Origin: an uncultured Pelagibacteraceae bacterium
Lineage (GTDB): Bacteria > Pseudomonadota > Alphaproteobacteria > Pelagibacterales > Pelagibacteraceae
Reading direction: 5' to 3'
Assembly (NCBI GenBank): GCA_902590755.1
Contig: CACIYA010000002.1
Coordinates: 1-44,872, forward strand
Length of the DNA stretch: 44,872 nt
Shown here: positions 18,858-27,076 of the stretch, in pieces
Numbering within the stretch: the stretch's first letter is position 1
Layout of the letters: each line of letters starts with the position of its first letter
Translations under genes and position numbers: made by a program
Notes under the pieces: generated by a model
Database searches by the model: none
The model's input: only the letters and a program-made list of their open reading frames with translations
What the model was told of the DNA's origin: nothing

Positions 18858-19411
18858 AAAGTATTAATTTTTGATAAAACTTTAAAATTTTTGTCAGTGA
18901 TGACTATTTCTCCGGATCGTGTTGTTTCTCCAGTTATTGCCAAGATAATTACATAATGCGTAACTAAAACTAGATTTCCCCCTTCACCATTCCAATTATT
19001 TGCATATTTTTTTAAATCCTCAATCTGCTGTTTTTCATTTTGGTCGTATGGCGGAGTATAAGTAGAATTTAACGCGGAAAATTCTTTGAAATTGCCAAAA
19101 GCATATTTTGCAGTATCTTTGCATCTACACCACTGGCTTGATAAAACTTTATGAATTTTAACTTTTTTTTCTCTAAAAAGTTTGCCAATTTTTTTTGCTT
19201 GATTAATGCCCATGATGTCTAGATTTCTTTGAGTTTTACAATCTTCAATTTTAAATCCTTCTGGGTCTCCACCTCCAGGAGCTTTGGCATGTCTAATTAA
19301 AATAATTTTATCACCGTCCTGAGCTGGTTTCCAATTTAAATCTGATGCCTGAGTATGAAATGAAATTAACGAGAATATAATTGTAAGTAGGGAAATAATT
19401 TGCTTCTTCAT
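18854..19411 (-). CDS. Histidine phosphatase family protein, secreted
   Basis: Signal peptide; ILIRHAKAPGGGDP (RH motif), LVLVTHYVIILAITG. Confidence 0.85.
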   Translation of the reverse strand: MKKQIISLLTIIFSLISFHTQASDLNWKPAQDGDKIILIRHAKAPGGGDPEGFKIEDCKTQRNLDIMGINQAKKIGKLFREKKVKIHKVLSSQWCRCKDTAKYAFGNFKEFSALNSTYTPPYDQNEKQQIEDLKKYANNWNGEGGNLVLVTHYVIILAITGETTRSGEIVITDKNFKVLSKINTF

Positions 19412-19526
19412 GGTGGATGAAATGATAATCTTACAAATTTGTGCCGCCTTGGTCTAGAGGACATGACAAGTTAGATTATAATTTTTAGATAAGTTGTATT
19501 AAAACACTTAATTGGTTTGTGTATAA

Positions 19527-19904
19527 CTACTCGCCTTTTGGTTTAAAGACTAAACATATACCATTGTTACAATATCGTTTTCCTGTAGGTTTTGGACCAT
19601 CATCAAAAACATGGCCGTGATGACCTCCACATTTTTTGCAATGATACTCAGTTCTTGGATAACCAATGTGCATATCTTTTTTTTCTTCGAATACCCCTGG
19701 AATAGATTCGAAAAACGAAGGCCAGCCTGAACCACTCTCATATTTAGTTGTAGACTCAAATAATTTTGTTCCACACCCTATACAGTGATAAGAACCTTCT
19801 CTTTTTTCTCGATTTAAAGGACTGCTACCTGGAGACTCCGTTCCCTCTTGTTTTAAAACATAATTTTGTTCTGGAGTTAAATTTGGATCCCAATCTTTAC
19901 TCAT
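19527..19904 (-). CDS. msrB: Peptide-methionine (R)-S-oxide reductase MsrB (cytoplasmic)
   Basis: [26 protein letters not shown]...[30 protein letters not shown]. Confidence 0.94.
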   Translation of the reverse strand: MSKDWDPNLTPEQNYVLKQEGTESPGSSPLNREKREGSYHCIGCGTKLFESTTKYESGSGWPSFFESIPGVFEEKKDMHIGYPRTEYHCKKCGGHHGHVFDDGPKPTGKRYCNNGICLVFKPKGE

Positions 19905-20472
19905 CTTTTACTTTATCATCTACACCATAAGGTCTGAAGCTACCTTTATTTTCCAACTTGACTGCTCTAGCAGGAATGCCAACCATCGTTGCGTTTTCTG
20001 GAACATCTTTAACCACAACTGCGTTAGCTGCTATTCTAGAATTGTTACCAACTTTAATTGGTCCAATTATTTGTGCGCCCGACCCGATCACAACATCATT
20101 GCCAATCGTAGGATGTCTTTTTTCATGTCGTTGTCTTTCGCTATCTATGCTAGGAGAACTCCCACCTAAAGTAACATTGTGATAAATAGTAACGTTGTCT
20201 CCAATTTCAGAAGTTTCACCGATTACCACACCCATGCCATGATCAATAAATAAATTTTTACCTATCTTTGCTCCAGGATGAATTTCAATACCTGTAAAAA
20301 ATCTTATTGTTTGAGATATAATTCGAGCTATTAGATCAAATCCAGCTTTGTAAAAAAAGTTTGATATTTGATGGAAGAAAACTGCCTTAACTCCCGGATA
20401 AGTAAGTATGATGCTAAGTATAGATTTTGCCGCAGGATCTCTTTTTTTTATTGATTCTAAATAATCGTTCAT
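19897..20472 (-). CDS. cysE: Serine O-acetyltransferase
   Basis: [44 protein letters not shown]; hexapeptide repeats; likely start [17 protein letters not shown] (20472) inside ORF 19897-20529. Confidence 0.92.
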   Translation of the reverse strand: MNDYLESIKKRDPAAKSILSIILTYPGVKAVFFHQISNFFYKAGFDLIARIISQTIRFFTGIEIHPGAKIGKNLFIDHGMGVVIGETSEIGDNVTIYHNVTLGGSSPSIDSERQRHEKRHPTIGNDVVIGSGAQIIGPIKVGNNSRIAANAVVVKDVPENATMVGIPARAVKLENKGSFRPYGVDDKVKDE

Positions 20473-20521
20473 AAGATGTATATAATGACTACTTGATAAA
20501 TTTAAAGAAGAATATATATAA

Positions 20522-20920
20522 ATGCGCATGAGTAGCTCATTTCATTTGGCTATCCCAGCTGGGGATTTAAAAAAAGCTGAAGCTTTTTATACCAATATTT
20601 TAGGATGTAAAACTGGAAATCGTGAAGACGGTAAATGGGTTGATATAGATTTTTGGGGTAATGAACTTACTTTGCATCAAACATCCATGAAGCTTCCAAG
20701 AGAAAGACACGACGTAGATATGGGCCAAGTTCCAGTTCCACATTTTGGAGTGCATTTAAAAAAAGATGTTTTTAATAAAATTAAAGCAAATATTGAAGCT
20801 AATAAAATTAACTACATCGACAAACCTTACACTAGATTTGAGGGTACTGAATTTGAGCAAAATACATTTTTTATTGAAGATCCAAACGGAAATGTATTAG
20901 AGTTAAAAACGTTTGACTAA
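20522..20920 (+). CDS. VOC/glyoxalase family protein
   Basis: [26 protein letters not shown]...[16 protein letters not shown]. Confidence 0.88.
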   Translation: MRMSSSFHLAIPAGDLKKAEAFYTNILGCKTGNREDGKWVDIDFWGNELTLHQTSMKLPRERHDVDMGQVPVPHFGVHLKKDVFNKIKANIEANKINYIDKPYTRFEGTEFEQNTFFIEDPNGNVLELKTFD

Positions 20921-22256
20921 TAAATCAAATTCATTCATTGAAAATAAAACTCAGTTAATCCAATATTTTAAGGATGGAATAAAAAAAGATACTGATCTTA
21001 GAATTGGTGTTGAGCATGAAAAATTTCTATTTAATAAAACGGATTTAAAAAGAATTAATTATGATCAAATTAAGAAAATATTTGAAATTTTAAAAGAAAA
21101 AGGTTGGGAACCTCAATTAGAGAAAGATAAGTTAATCGGGTTAAAAAGACAAAATCAAAAAATTACGACTGAACCTGGATTTCAATATGAATTGTCAGGT
21201 GCGCCGTTTAAAAACATACATTCAGTTTGTTCAGAAAATAGTACTCATTTTAATGAGCTGAAAGAAGTTTTTAAGTCGACAAATATTACTACTTCATCAA
21301 TTGCATATGATCCGTTTAATAAATTAACTGATATCCCTAAAAGTCCTAAAGAGCGTTACAAAATTATGACATCAGAAATGCCAAAAGGTGGCAAATTAAG
21401 TTTAGATATGATGTACAAAACTGCCGGTATTCAAATTAATTATGATTACACTTCTGAGGAAGATTTTGAAAAAAAATTTAAAATTGGAAACTATTTAGCT
21501 CCTTTAACTGTTGCTCTTTTTGCAAACTCTCCTTTTTATGAAAACAAGTTTTCAGGTTTTTTATCTTATAGAGGAAAAGTTTGGCAAGAAACTAATAGAG
21601 GTGGAATAATGCCAATTACTTTTGAGAATATTAATTTTGAAAAATATATTGATCATGCAATAAATTACCCGATTTTATTTATCAAAAAAAAAGGGAAATA
21701 CCATTCTCCTAATGGTCAAACATTCAATGATTTTTTAAATGGTAATTTAAGTTTTTTAAAAGGAGAAATGCCAACCTTAGAAGATTTTGAAAATCATTTA
21801 GGTACAATTTTTACTGAGATAAGATTAAAACAAGTTATAGAGTTTAGATCGCTGGATACCTGCAACTTCGGGTGTATTTGTAATGGACCCTCTTTCTTCA
21901 CAGGATTAATTTATGGATCTTTAGAGGAGACTTATGAAATAATTAAAAATTGGAAAAAAGAGGAAGTTATGGAAGCATACTTAAACGCCCCTAAACAAGG
22001 ATTAAATTCATTGCTTCAAAATAAAAAATTAGTTGATTGGGCAAAAATATTTTTAGATCTGTCAAAAAAAGGCTTAGAAAAAAGAAATGAACTGAATAAA
22101 AGTGGGAAAAATGAAACAATTTATTTAAAACATATAGAGGAAATAATTAGTAATAAAAAAACTAGAGCAGAAATGCTGATTGAGCAATATAATAAAACAA
22201 AGAAATTAGATTTCTTAATAAATCATGACGAAAATTTTAGCTATTCAGGGTTCTGA
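20913..22256 (+). CDS. gshA: Glutamate-cysteine ligase (plant/alphaproteobacterial type)
   Basis: RIGVEHEKFLF, GFQYELSGAPFKNIH, EIRLKQVIEFRSLDTC; TTG start (20913) overlapping the previous stop; followed by an ATP-grasp gene. Confidence 0.85.
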   Translation: MTNKSNSFIENKTQLIQYFKDGIKKDTDLRIGVEHEKFLFNKTDLKRINYDQIKKIFEILKEKGWEPQLEKDKLIGLKRQNQKITTEPGFQYELSGAPFKNIHSVCSENSTHFNELKEVFKSTNITTSSIAYDPFNKLTDIPKSPKERYKIMTSEMPKGGKLSLDMMYKTAGIQINYDYTSEEDFEKKFKIGNYLAPLTVALFANSPFYENKFSGFLSYRGKVWQETNRGGIMPITFENINFEKYIDHAINYPILFIKKKGKYHSPNGQTFNDFLNGNLSFLKGEMPTLEDFENHLGTIFTEIRLKQVIEFRSLDTCNFGCICNGPSFFTGLIYGSLEETYEIIKNWKKEEVMEAYLNAPKQGLNSLLQNKKLVDWAKIFLDLSKKGLEKRNELNKSGKNETIYLKHIEEIISNKKTRAEMLIEQYNKTKKLDFLINHDENFSYSGF

Positions 22257-23142
22257 TCTTAAAAAAGTAAATATCAAAACTGATACAACTATTCTTTTAG
22301 CATCTGAGGCGCAAAAGAGAGGATACAAAATATATTATTTTGAACCAGAAAATTTGAGTTTTTTGAATGGAAAAGTTTCAGCTTTTTGTAAACATATAAA
22401 AATCAATGAAAATAAAAAGAAATTCTACTCACTGCTAAGAACTGTTAATTTTAATTTAGAAAGATCTAAAGTTATATTAATCAGAAACGATCCCCCTTTT
22501 GATAATCGTTATCTATATACAACATTCTTACTGAACCATATCTCTGAGAAGGTTAAGATAATAAACCACCCTTTTTCTGTAAGAAATATATCTGAAAAGC
22601 TATTTTCCATTAATCTGATGAGGTATATGCCTCCAACTTTAATAAGTGAAAACCTTTCAGAAATTAGAAGTTTTTTTAAAAGGCATAAAGCTGTCGTGGC
22701 AAAACCTATTAATGGTTTTAGTGGTAATAACGTAATTTTATTAAAAACTTTTAATGCTAATAAACTTAAAAAATTATTAAAAACTCATAATCATTTATTT
22801 TTTCAAAAGTTTTTACCTGGAGTTTTCAAAGGCGACAAAAGGGTTTTTATCATTAAAGGAAAGATCGTGGGTGCTATTTCTAGGGTACCTAAAAAAGGCA
22901 GTATTTTATCTAATATGAGTAAAGGGGCTAAAGCAAAATTAACGAAACTCACTAACAAAGAAGTTAATGCAAGCAAAGCAATTGGAAAATTGTTAGTGAA
23001 AAATAATATATATTTTGCAGGCGTAGATTTTGTACAAGAGAAATTAATTGGTGATATTAATGTTACTAGCCCTACTGGGCTGGCCGCATACAAAGATTTA
23101 TCTGGAATAAACCTTGCAAAATTGTTCTGGAATAATATTTAA
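22225..23142 (+). CDS. gshB: Glutathione synthetase-like ATP-grasp protein
   Basis: ILIRNDPPFDNRYLYTTFLL, NHPFSVRNISEKLF, VAKPINGFSGNNVILL, DVNVTSPTG-like C-terminus (DINVTSPTGLAAYKDLSG). Confidence 0.88.
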   Translation: MTKILAIQGSDLKKVNIKTDTTILLASEAQKRGYKIYYFEPENLSFLNGKVSAFCKHIKINENKKKFYSLLRTVNFNLERSKVILIRNDPPFDNRYLYTTFLLNHISEKVKIINHPFSVRNISEKLFSINLMRYMPPTLISENLSEIRSFFKRHKAVVAKPINGFSGNNVILLKTFNANKLKKLLKTHNHLFFQKFLPGVFKGDKRVFIIKGKIVGAISRVPKKGSILSNMSKGAKAKLTKLTNKEVNASKAIGKLLVKNNIYFAGVDFVQEKLIGDINVTSPTGLAAYKDLSGINLAKLFWNNI

Positions 23143-23149
23143 TTGATAG

Positions 23150-23186
23150 TTGACAAAATCCTGAATTTCTTGCTATAAATTGCATA
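23150..23186 (+). promoter_or_regulatory. Sigma70-type promoter of the metY leader
   Basis: TTGACA (23150-23155), 18-nt spacer, extended -10 TGCTATAAA (TATAAA 23174-23179); predicted start at about 23186. Confidence 0.75.
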
Positions 23187-23238
23187 GCGCTGAGTTAAGG
23201 CAACTTGCGGGCGCTTTATAAATCCTGCTAAAGCGCAT
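23184..23238 (+). promoter_or_regulatory. SAM-II riboswitch aptamer
   Basis: AGCGCTGAGTTAAGGCAACTTGCGGGCGCTTTATAAATCCTGCTAAAGC matches the remembered SAM-II pattern GCGCUGAuUUAA...UUGC..GCGC..AUAAAU...GCUAAA; P1 AGCGC/GCGCT; precedes a sulfhydrylase gene. Confidence 0.88.
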
Positions 23239-23250
23239 AAGTCATTTAGA

Positions 23251-23278
23251 CCACCGCTTTAGCCGGTGGTTTTTTTTT
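23251..23278 (+). terminator. Rho-independent terminator, expression platform of SAM-II
   Basis: CCACCG (23251-23256) / CGGTGG (23264-23269) stem followed by a T9 run (23270-23278). Confidence 0.92.
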
Positions 23279-23283
23279 GGAAC

Positions 23284-23352
23284 AATCTAAAATTAAACCG
23301 GGTATTTGAACCATATTGTACACCTGGCATATGCCGAAGTACTAAAAAGGAG
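23284..23352 (+). promoter_or_regulatory. SAM-V-like riboswitch aptamer overlapping a Shine-Dalgarno sequence
   Basis: CCGGGT (23298-23303)/ACCTGG (23322-23327) stem; 3' strand GTACTAAAAAGGAG resembling the SAM-II GCUAAA core; placed between the SAM-II terminator and metY as in known Pelagibacter tandem SAM-II/SAM-V leaders. Confidence 0.78.
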
Positions 23353-23414
23353 AAGATGAACAGAATTAAACTTCGTTCATTCTTCTCCAGAAAAATGGAG
23401 AAAAAATGAACGAA
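23349..23414 (+). promoter_or_regulatory. Mutually exclusive hairpin module (segments 1-2-3) controlling two SD/start regions
   Basis: Segment 1 GGAGAAGATGAAC (23349-23361) and segment 3 GGAGAAAAAATGAACGAA (23397-23414) are near-direct repeats, each complementary to segment 2 TTCGTTCATTCTTCTCC (23372-23388). Confidence 0.65.
23356..23409 (+). CDS. Candidate leader ORF 1 (MNRIKLRSFFSRKMEKK)
   Basis: ATG right after AAGGAG in the SAM-V 3' strand; 17 codons plus TGA; stop overlaps the next ATG (ATGA). The SD-start spacing of 3 nt is short. Confidence 0.45.
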   Translation: MNRIKLRSFFSRKMEKK

Positions 23415-23453
23415 ACGATAAGAGAAACAGTAAGGGGGAAAATCAATGGCTGA
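23406..23453 (+). CDS. Candidate leader ORF 2 (MNETIRETVRGKING)
   Basis: ATG at 23406 with GGAG upstream (23397-23400); 15 codons, TGA at 23451-23453 lying just inside the metY start (ATG 23446-23448). Confidence 0.4.
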   Translation: MNETIRETVRGKING

Positions 23454-24738
23454 TTTTAAACATCCGGAAACTATTGGCTTACATGGTAGTGATTATAGAG
23501 CTGATCCTACTACAACAGCTGTAGCAGTTCCTATTTACCAAACAACTTCTTACCAATTTAAAAATGCAGAACATGCTGCAAATTTATTTGGTCTAAAGGA
23601 GTTTGGTAATATTTACACACGTATCATGAACCCAACGGTTGACGTGCTAGAAAAAAGAGTTGCAGCACTTGAAGGTGGTGTAGCAGCATGTGCAGTGGGA
23701 TCAGGCCAAGCAGCTTCAGCAATGTGTATTCAAAACTTAGCACAAGCCGGAGATAACATTGTTGCTTCGACTGATTTATACGGAGGTACAGTTAACTTAT
23801 TCAAAAATACTTTAAGGCAACAAGGTATTGAAGTTAGATTTGCAGATCCTGCGGATCCAAAAAACTTTGAAAAAGTGACTGATGATAAAACAAGAGCTTA
23901 CTATGGTGAGACTCTTCCAAATCCATATCTTCGTGTTTTTCCAATTAAAGAAGTTTCTGATATCGGTAGAAAAAAAGGTATACCTTTAATTATCGATAAC
24001 ACAGCTTCACCGGTAATATGTAAACCTTTAGCTCATGGAGCTGCAATAGTAATGCACTCTTTGACAAAATATATTGGGGGTCATGGTACTTCAATTGGAG
24101 GAATAATTGTCGATGGGGGAAATTTTGATTGGATTAAAGATAGAAAAAGACAGCCTCTATTAAATGAACCAGATCAAAGTTATCACGGTGCCGTTTGGGC
24201 AGACGCAGTTCCACAATTAACTGGAGCTAATATCCCTTTCGTAATCCGAGCTAGAGTGGTTTTGCTGAGAGACCTAGGTGCTCCTTTAAGTCCATTCAAT
24301 GCTTTTCAAATCATTCAAGGTTTGGAAACTGTAGCTTTAAGAATGAAACAACATTGTAGTAATGCAGAGAAAGTTGTGAATTTCTTAGATGGTCACAAAA
24401 AAGTTAAAAAGGTTATCTATCCAACTAATTATCAAGGTGAAATTAGAGATAGAGCTAAAAAATACATGCAAGGTGGTTATGGATCTTTAATAGGTATGGA
24501 TCTAGGAACAAAAGAAGCAGGAGCTAAGTTTATTGATAGCTTAAAAATGCTTTATCACGTGGCAAATATTGGTGATGCTAGAAGTTTAGCAATTCATCCA
24601 GCTACAACAACTCATAGTCAATTAACTGAGCAAGAAATGTTAGCTGCAGGTGTTACACCAGGTTACGTAAGATTGTCGATTGGTATAGAACATCCAGACG
24701 ATATTGTTGCAGATATTAAACAAGCCTTAGCAGCTTAA
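23446..24738 (+). CDS. metY: O-acetylhomoserine aminocarboxypropyltransferase/sulfhydrylase
   Basis: PIYQTTSYQFKNAEHAANLFGLKEFGNIYTRIMNPTVDVLEKRVAALEGGVAACAVGSGQAA; AIVMHSLTKYIGGHGTSIGG PLP lysine motif. Confidence 0.95.
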   Translation: MADFKHPETIGLHGSDYRADPTTTAVAVPIYQTTSYQFKNAEHAANLFGLKEFGNIYTRIMNPTVDVLEKRVAALEGGVAACAVGSGQAASAMCIQNLAQAGDNIVASTDLYGGTVNLFKNTLRQQGIEVRFADPADPKNFEKVTDDKTRAYYGETLPNPYLRVFPIKEVSDIGRKKGIPLIIDNTASPVICKPLAHGAAIVMHSLTKYIGGHGTSIGGIIVDGGNFDWIKDRKRQPLLNEPDQSYHGAVWADAVPQLTGANIPFVIRARVVLLRDLGAPLSPFNAFQIIQGLETVALRMKQHCSNAEKVVNFLDGHKKVKKVIYPTNYQGEIRDRAKKYMQGGYGSLIGMDLGTKEAGAKFIDSLKMLYHVANIGDARSLAIHPATTTHSQLTEQEMLAAGVTPGYVRLSIGIEHPDDIVADIKQALAA

Positions 24739-24743
24739 TAGTT

Positions 24744-24773
24744 ATAAGCCCCGTATTTAATGCGGGGCTTTAA
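24744..24773 (+). terminator. Intrinsic terminator after metY
   Basis: AAGCCCCG (24746-24753) / CGGGGCTT (24763-24770) stem, small loop, T/A-rich flanks. Confidence 0.85.
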
Positions 24774-24776
24774 AAA

Positions 24777-25133
24777 TTAATTCTTCTTATTTAGAAACTC
24801 TATTTTAGACTTTTCAACAATCTTATTTTTTGTGCTGCTTATATTTTTTTTTACAGCCTCGCAAATTTCTGAGTTAGTAGACTCTAAAAAAGATACGCAT
24901 TTAGATTTTTTGTTTTCGGGATTATGTTTTTCAGCGTATGATAGCGCATGCTCTACTGGGCTCTTGCCAGTTTGTTTTTTTATTCCTAAGCTGATTGAAG
25001 ATGTGACAGCTCCTCTAAGATAATTTCCACCTGCCCCACTAGTAGCTGTTGATGCGGGTCCTAATAACGCTAACGACTCTGCGCAACCACTTAACAGAAC
25101 AAACATTGTTATCGCGTTTAAAAATTTTTTCAT
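24777..25133 (-). CDS. Small putative lipoprotein of unknown function
   Basis: MKKFLNAITMFVLLSGCAES: signal plus lipobox (LSGC). Confidence 0.7.
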   Translation of the reverse strand: MKKFLNAITMFVLLSGCAESLALLGPASTATSGAGGNYLRGAVTSSISLGIKKQTGKSPVEHALSYAEKHNPENKKSKCVSFLESTNSEICEAVKKNISSTKNKIVEKSKIEFLNKKN

Positions 25134-25228
25134 TATCTCCCCAAGCCGTTATACATATAATTGAGCTAAAAAAAACAAATCACTGGCTCATAATGAGTTT
25201 ATCAACAATTTAACTAAATTTGTATCGT

Positions 25229-26182
25229 CTAATTCGATATTACTCTTATTGGTTTATTTTCAACGCAGGCATTAAGATTTTCGATCATTTGTGAGTAAAA
25301 CTTTGAATAATTTTCTGCTGTAACATAGCCAATGTGTGGTAAAAGTAACGCATTTGGTAAAAATCTTAATTTATGGTCTTGTGGTAAAGGTTCTTGATCA
25401 AATACATCTAATCCAACACCAGCAATAGACTCGTCTTTTAATGCCTGAACTAGATCATTTTCGTTTATAATTTTTCCTCTTGAAGTATTAATCAAAAAAG
25501 AAGTTTTTTTCATCATATTTAACTCATTTTTAGTAATTAAATTCTTGTAACGGTCTCCAAATACTACATGAATTGAAATAACATCAGAATTTTTTAACAA
25601 ATCTTCTTTAGACATAGGCAAAACTTCTAGCTCACTAGCGTGAGATAAGTTCAAATTTTCGCTCCATGCACAAACCTCCATTCCAAAAGCTTTTGCAACT
25701 TTAGCTACTTGAGTTCCAATCTTGCCAAGCCCAATTAATCCAAGCATTTTTCCTTTGAGTTCAAAACCTATAGTAGTTTGCCAATAACCTTGAAACATAT
25801 TATCTATTTCCTGTTTCAAATTTCTGTGAAGACCTAAAATTAATGCCCAGGTGATTTCTGCAGCAGGGTTTGAGTTGATTTCAGTACCACAAACAATAAT
25901 ATTTTTTTTCTTTACCGTCTCAAAGTTGATAGACTTATTTCTCATACCTGAAGTTATTATGTATTTAAGTTTTGGCAAAGCTTCAATTAAAGACTTTGTC
26001 ATTGGTGTTCTTTCCCTCATTATAAAAAGAGCATCGTAATCCTCCAATTCTATCTTAGCCTCACCTTCATCTGAGAAAGAGTTATTAAAAACTTTAAATT
26101 CAAATTTATTTTTATACTTAGAAATATCAACGATTTGTTGAAATATATTTTGATAATCGTCTAGTACTGCAACTTTGATCAC
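25229..26182 (-). CDS. D-isomer-specific 2-hydroxyacid dehydrogenase family protein
   Basis: GLIGLGKIGTQVAKVAKAFGMEV; SFLINTSRGKIINENDLVQALKD; GVGLDVFDQEPLP. Confidence 0.92.
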   Translation of the reverse strand: MIKVAVLDDYQNIFQQIVDISKYKNKFEFKVFNNSFSDEGEAKIELEDYDALFIMRERTPMTKSLIEALPKLKYIITSGMRNKSINFETVKKKNIIVCGTEINSNPAAEITWALILGLHRNLKQEIDNMFQGYWQTTIGFELKGKMLGLIGLGKIGTQVAKVAKAFGMEVCAWSENLNLSHASELEVLPMSKEDLLKNSDVISIHVVFGDRYKNLITKNELNMMKKTSFLINTSRGKIINENDLVQALKDESIAGVGLDVFDQEPLPQDHKLRFLPNALLLPHIGYVTAENYSKFYSQMIENLNACVENKPIRVISN

Positions 26183-27069
26183 TGAATTTTCCTGTTAGAT
26201 AAATAGATACCAGAAATAATAAAAGTTGCTCCAATTAAATGATATAATTGAAATTTTTCTTTGAAAATTATAATTGCCATTAATGCACTGAAAAGTGGCA
26301 TTAGTTGAATAAACATCGATGATCTGTTCGGCCCTATTAATTCAATCGCTTTTTGCCAACAATAATAAGCTGCGATTGCAGGAAAAATAACTACATAAAT
26401 TAAAATTAAGATAAAAGCTTTATTAATTTGTATATCTAATCCGATTGATTGTTCATATAAAAATTGTGGAACTAAAAATATTAGTCCTACAGTTACCATG
26501 ATTTGGATTAAAGAGAATTGAGATAATTCAAGTTTATTTTTTTTTAACAAAGTTGAATATAGCGACCAACTCAAAACACAAACTATCATCCATATATCAC
26601 CCTTATTGAAACTTAAAGAAATTATTTTTTGAATATCGGCGTTTGAAATTATTATTCCCACTCCAAAAATTGATAAAAATAATCCAGCTAATTGGAATAT
26701 ATTTGTTTTTTCAATTTTCATTATTGATGAAAAAATTATTATCATTGGAGGAATGGCAGCTAACATTAAAACTGCGTTTATCACTTGAGTAAAGTTTAAA
26801 GCAAAATAAACAACCGAATTAAAGGTGCTAATTGATAATATTCCCATAAAACTAATTACAAAAAAATTTTGTTTTATATAGTTTTTTTTTGACAAAATTT
26901 CTTTATGTGTAAACGGAATTAAAATAAACCATACCATAACCCATCTTAAAAAATTTAGAGTTAGTGGTGGGACTTCAAATAAAGTCGCAAATTTACCGAT
27001 AATAAAATTTCCTGACCAGAATAAAGCTGCGAATGTAAGAAAAGTGTATGCTAAATAATTTTTTGACAA
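26179..27069 (-). CDS. EamA/DMT family transporter
   Basis: Ten-TM hydrophobic profile; LAYTFLTFAALFWSGNFIIGKFA; ALMAIIIFKEKFQLYHLIGATFIISGIYLSN. Confidence 0.9.
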   Translation of the reverse strand: MSKNYLAYTFLTFAALFWSGNFIIGKFATLFEVPPLTLNFLRWVMVWFILIPFTHKEILSKKNYIKQNFFVISFMGILSISTFNSVVYFALNFTQVINAVLMLAAIPPMIIIFSSIMKIEKTNIFQLAGLFLSIFGVGIIISNADIQKIISLSFNKGDIWMIVCVLSWSLYSTLLKKNKLELSQFSLIQIMVTVGLIFLVPQFLYEQSIGLDIQINKAFILILIYVVIFPAIAAYYCWQKAIELIGPNRSSMFIQLMPLFSALMAIIIFKEKFQLYHLIGATFIISGIYLSNRKIQ

Positions 27070-27076
27070 AAAAATC

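Noticed and set aside
19441-19475. GCCGCCTTGGTCTAGAGGACATGAC resembles the 5' part of a tRNA (acceptor and D-arm)
   Set aside because: No matching 3' acceptor strand, anticodon arm or T-loop (GGTTCRA) follows; at best a chance match or relic
23326-23335. GGCATATGCC palindrome as a regulator binding site
   Set aside because: Lies inside the SAM-V-like aptamer and is better explained by RNA structure
23356-23453. Classical attenuation leader peptide rich in methionine or cysteine
   Set aside because: Leader ORFs have only 1-2 Met beyond ordinary content and no Cys, so codon-specific stalling is unlikely; structure or coupling models fit better
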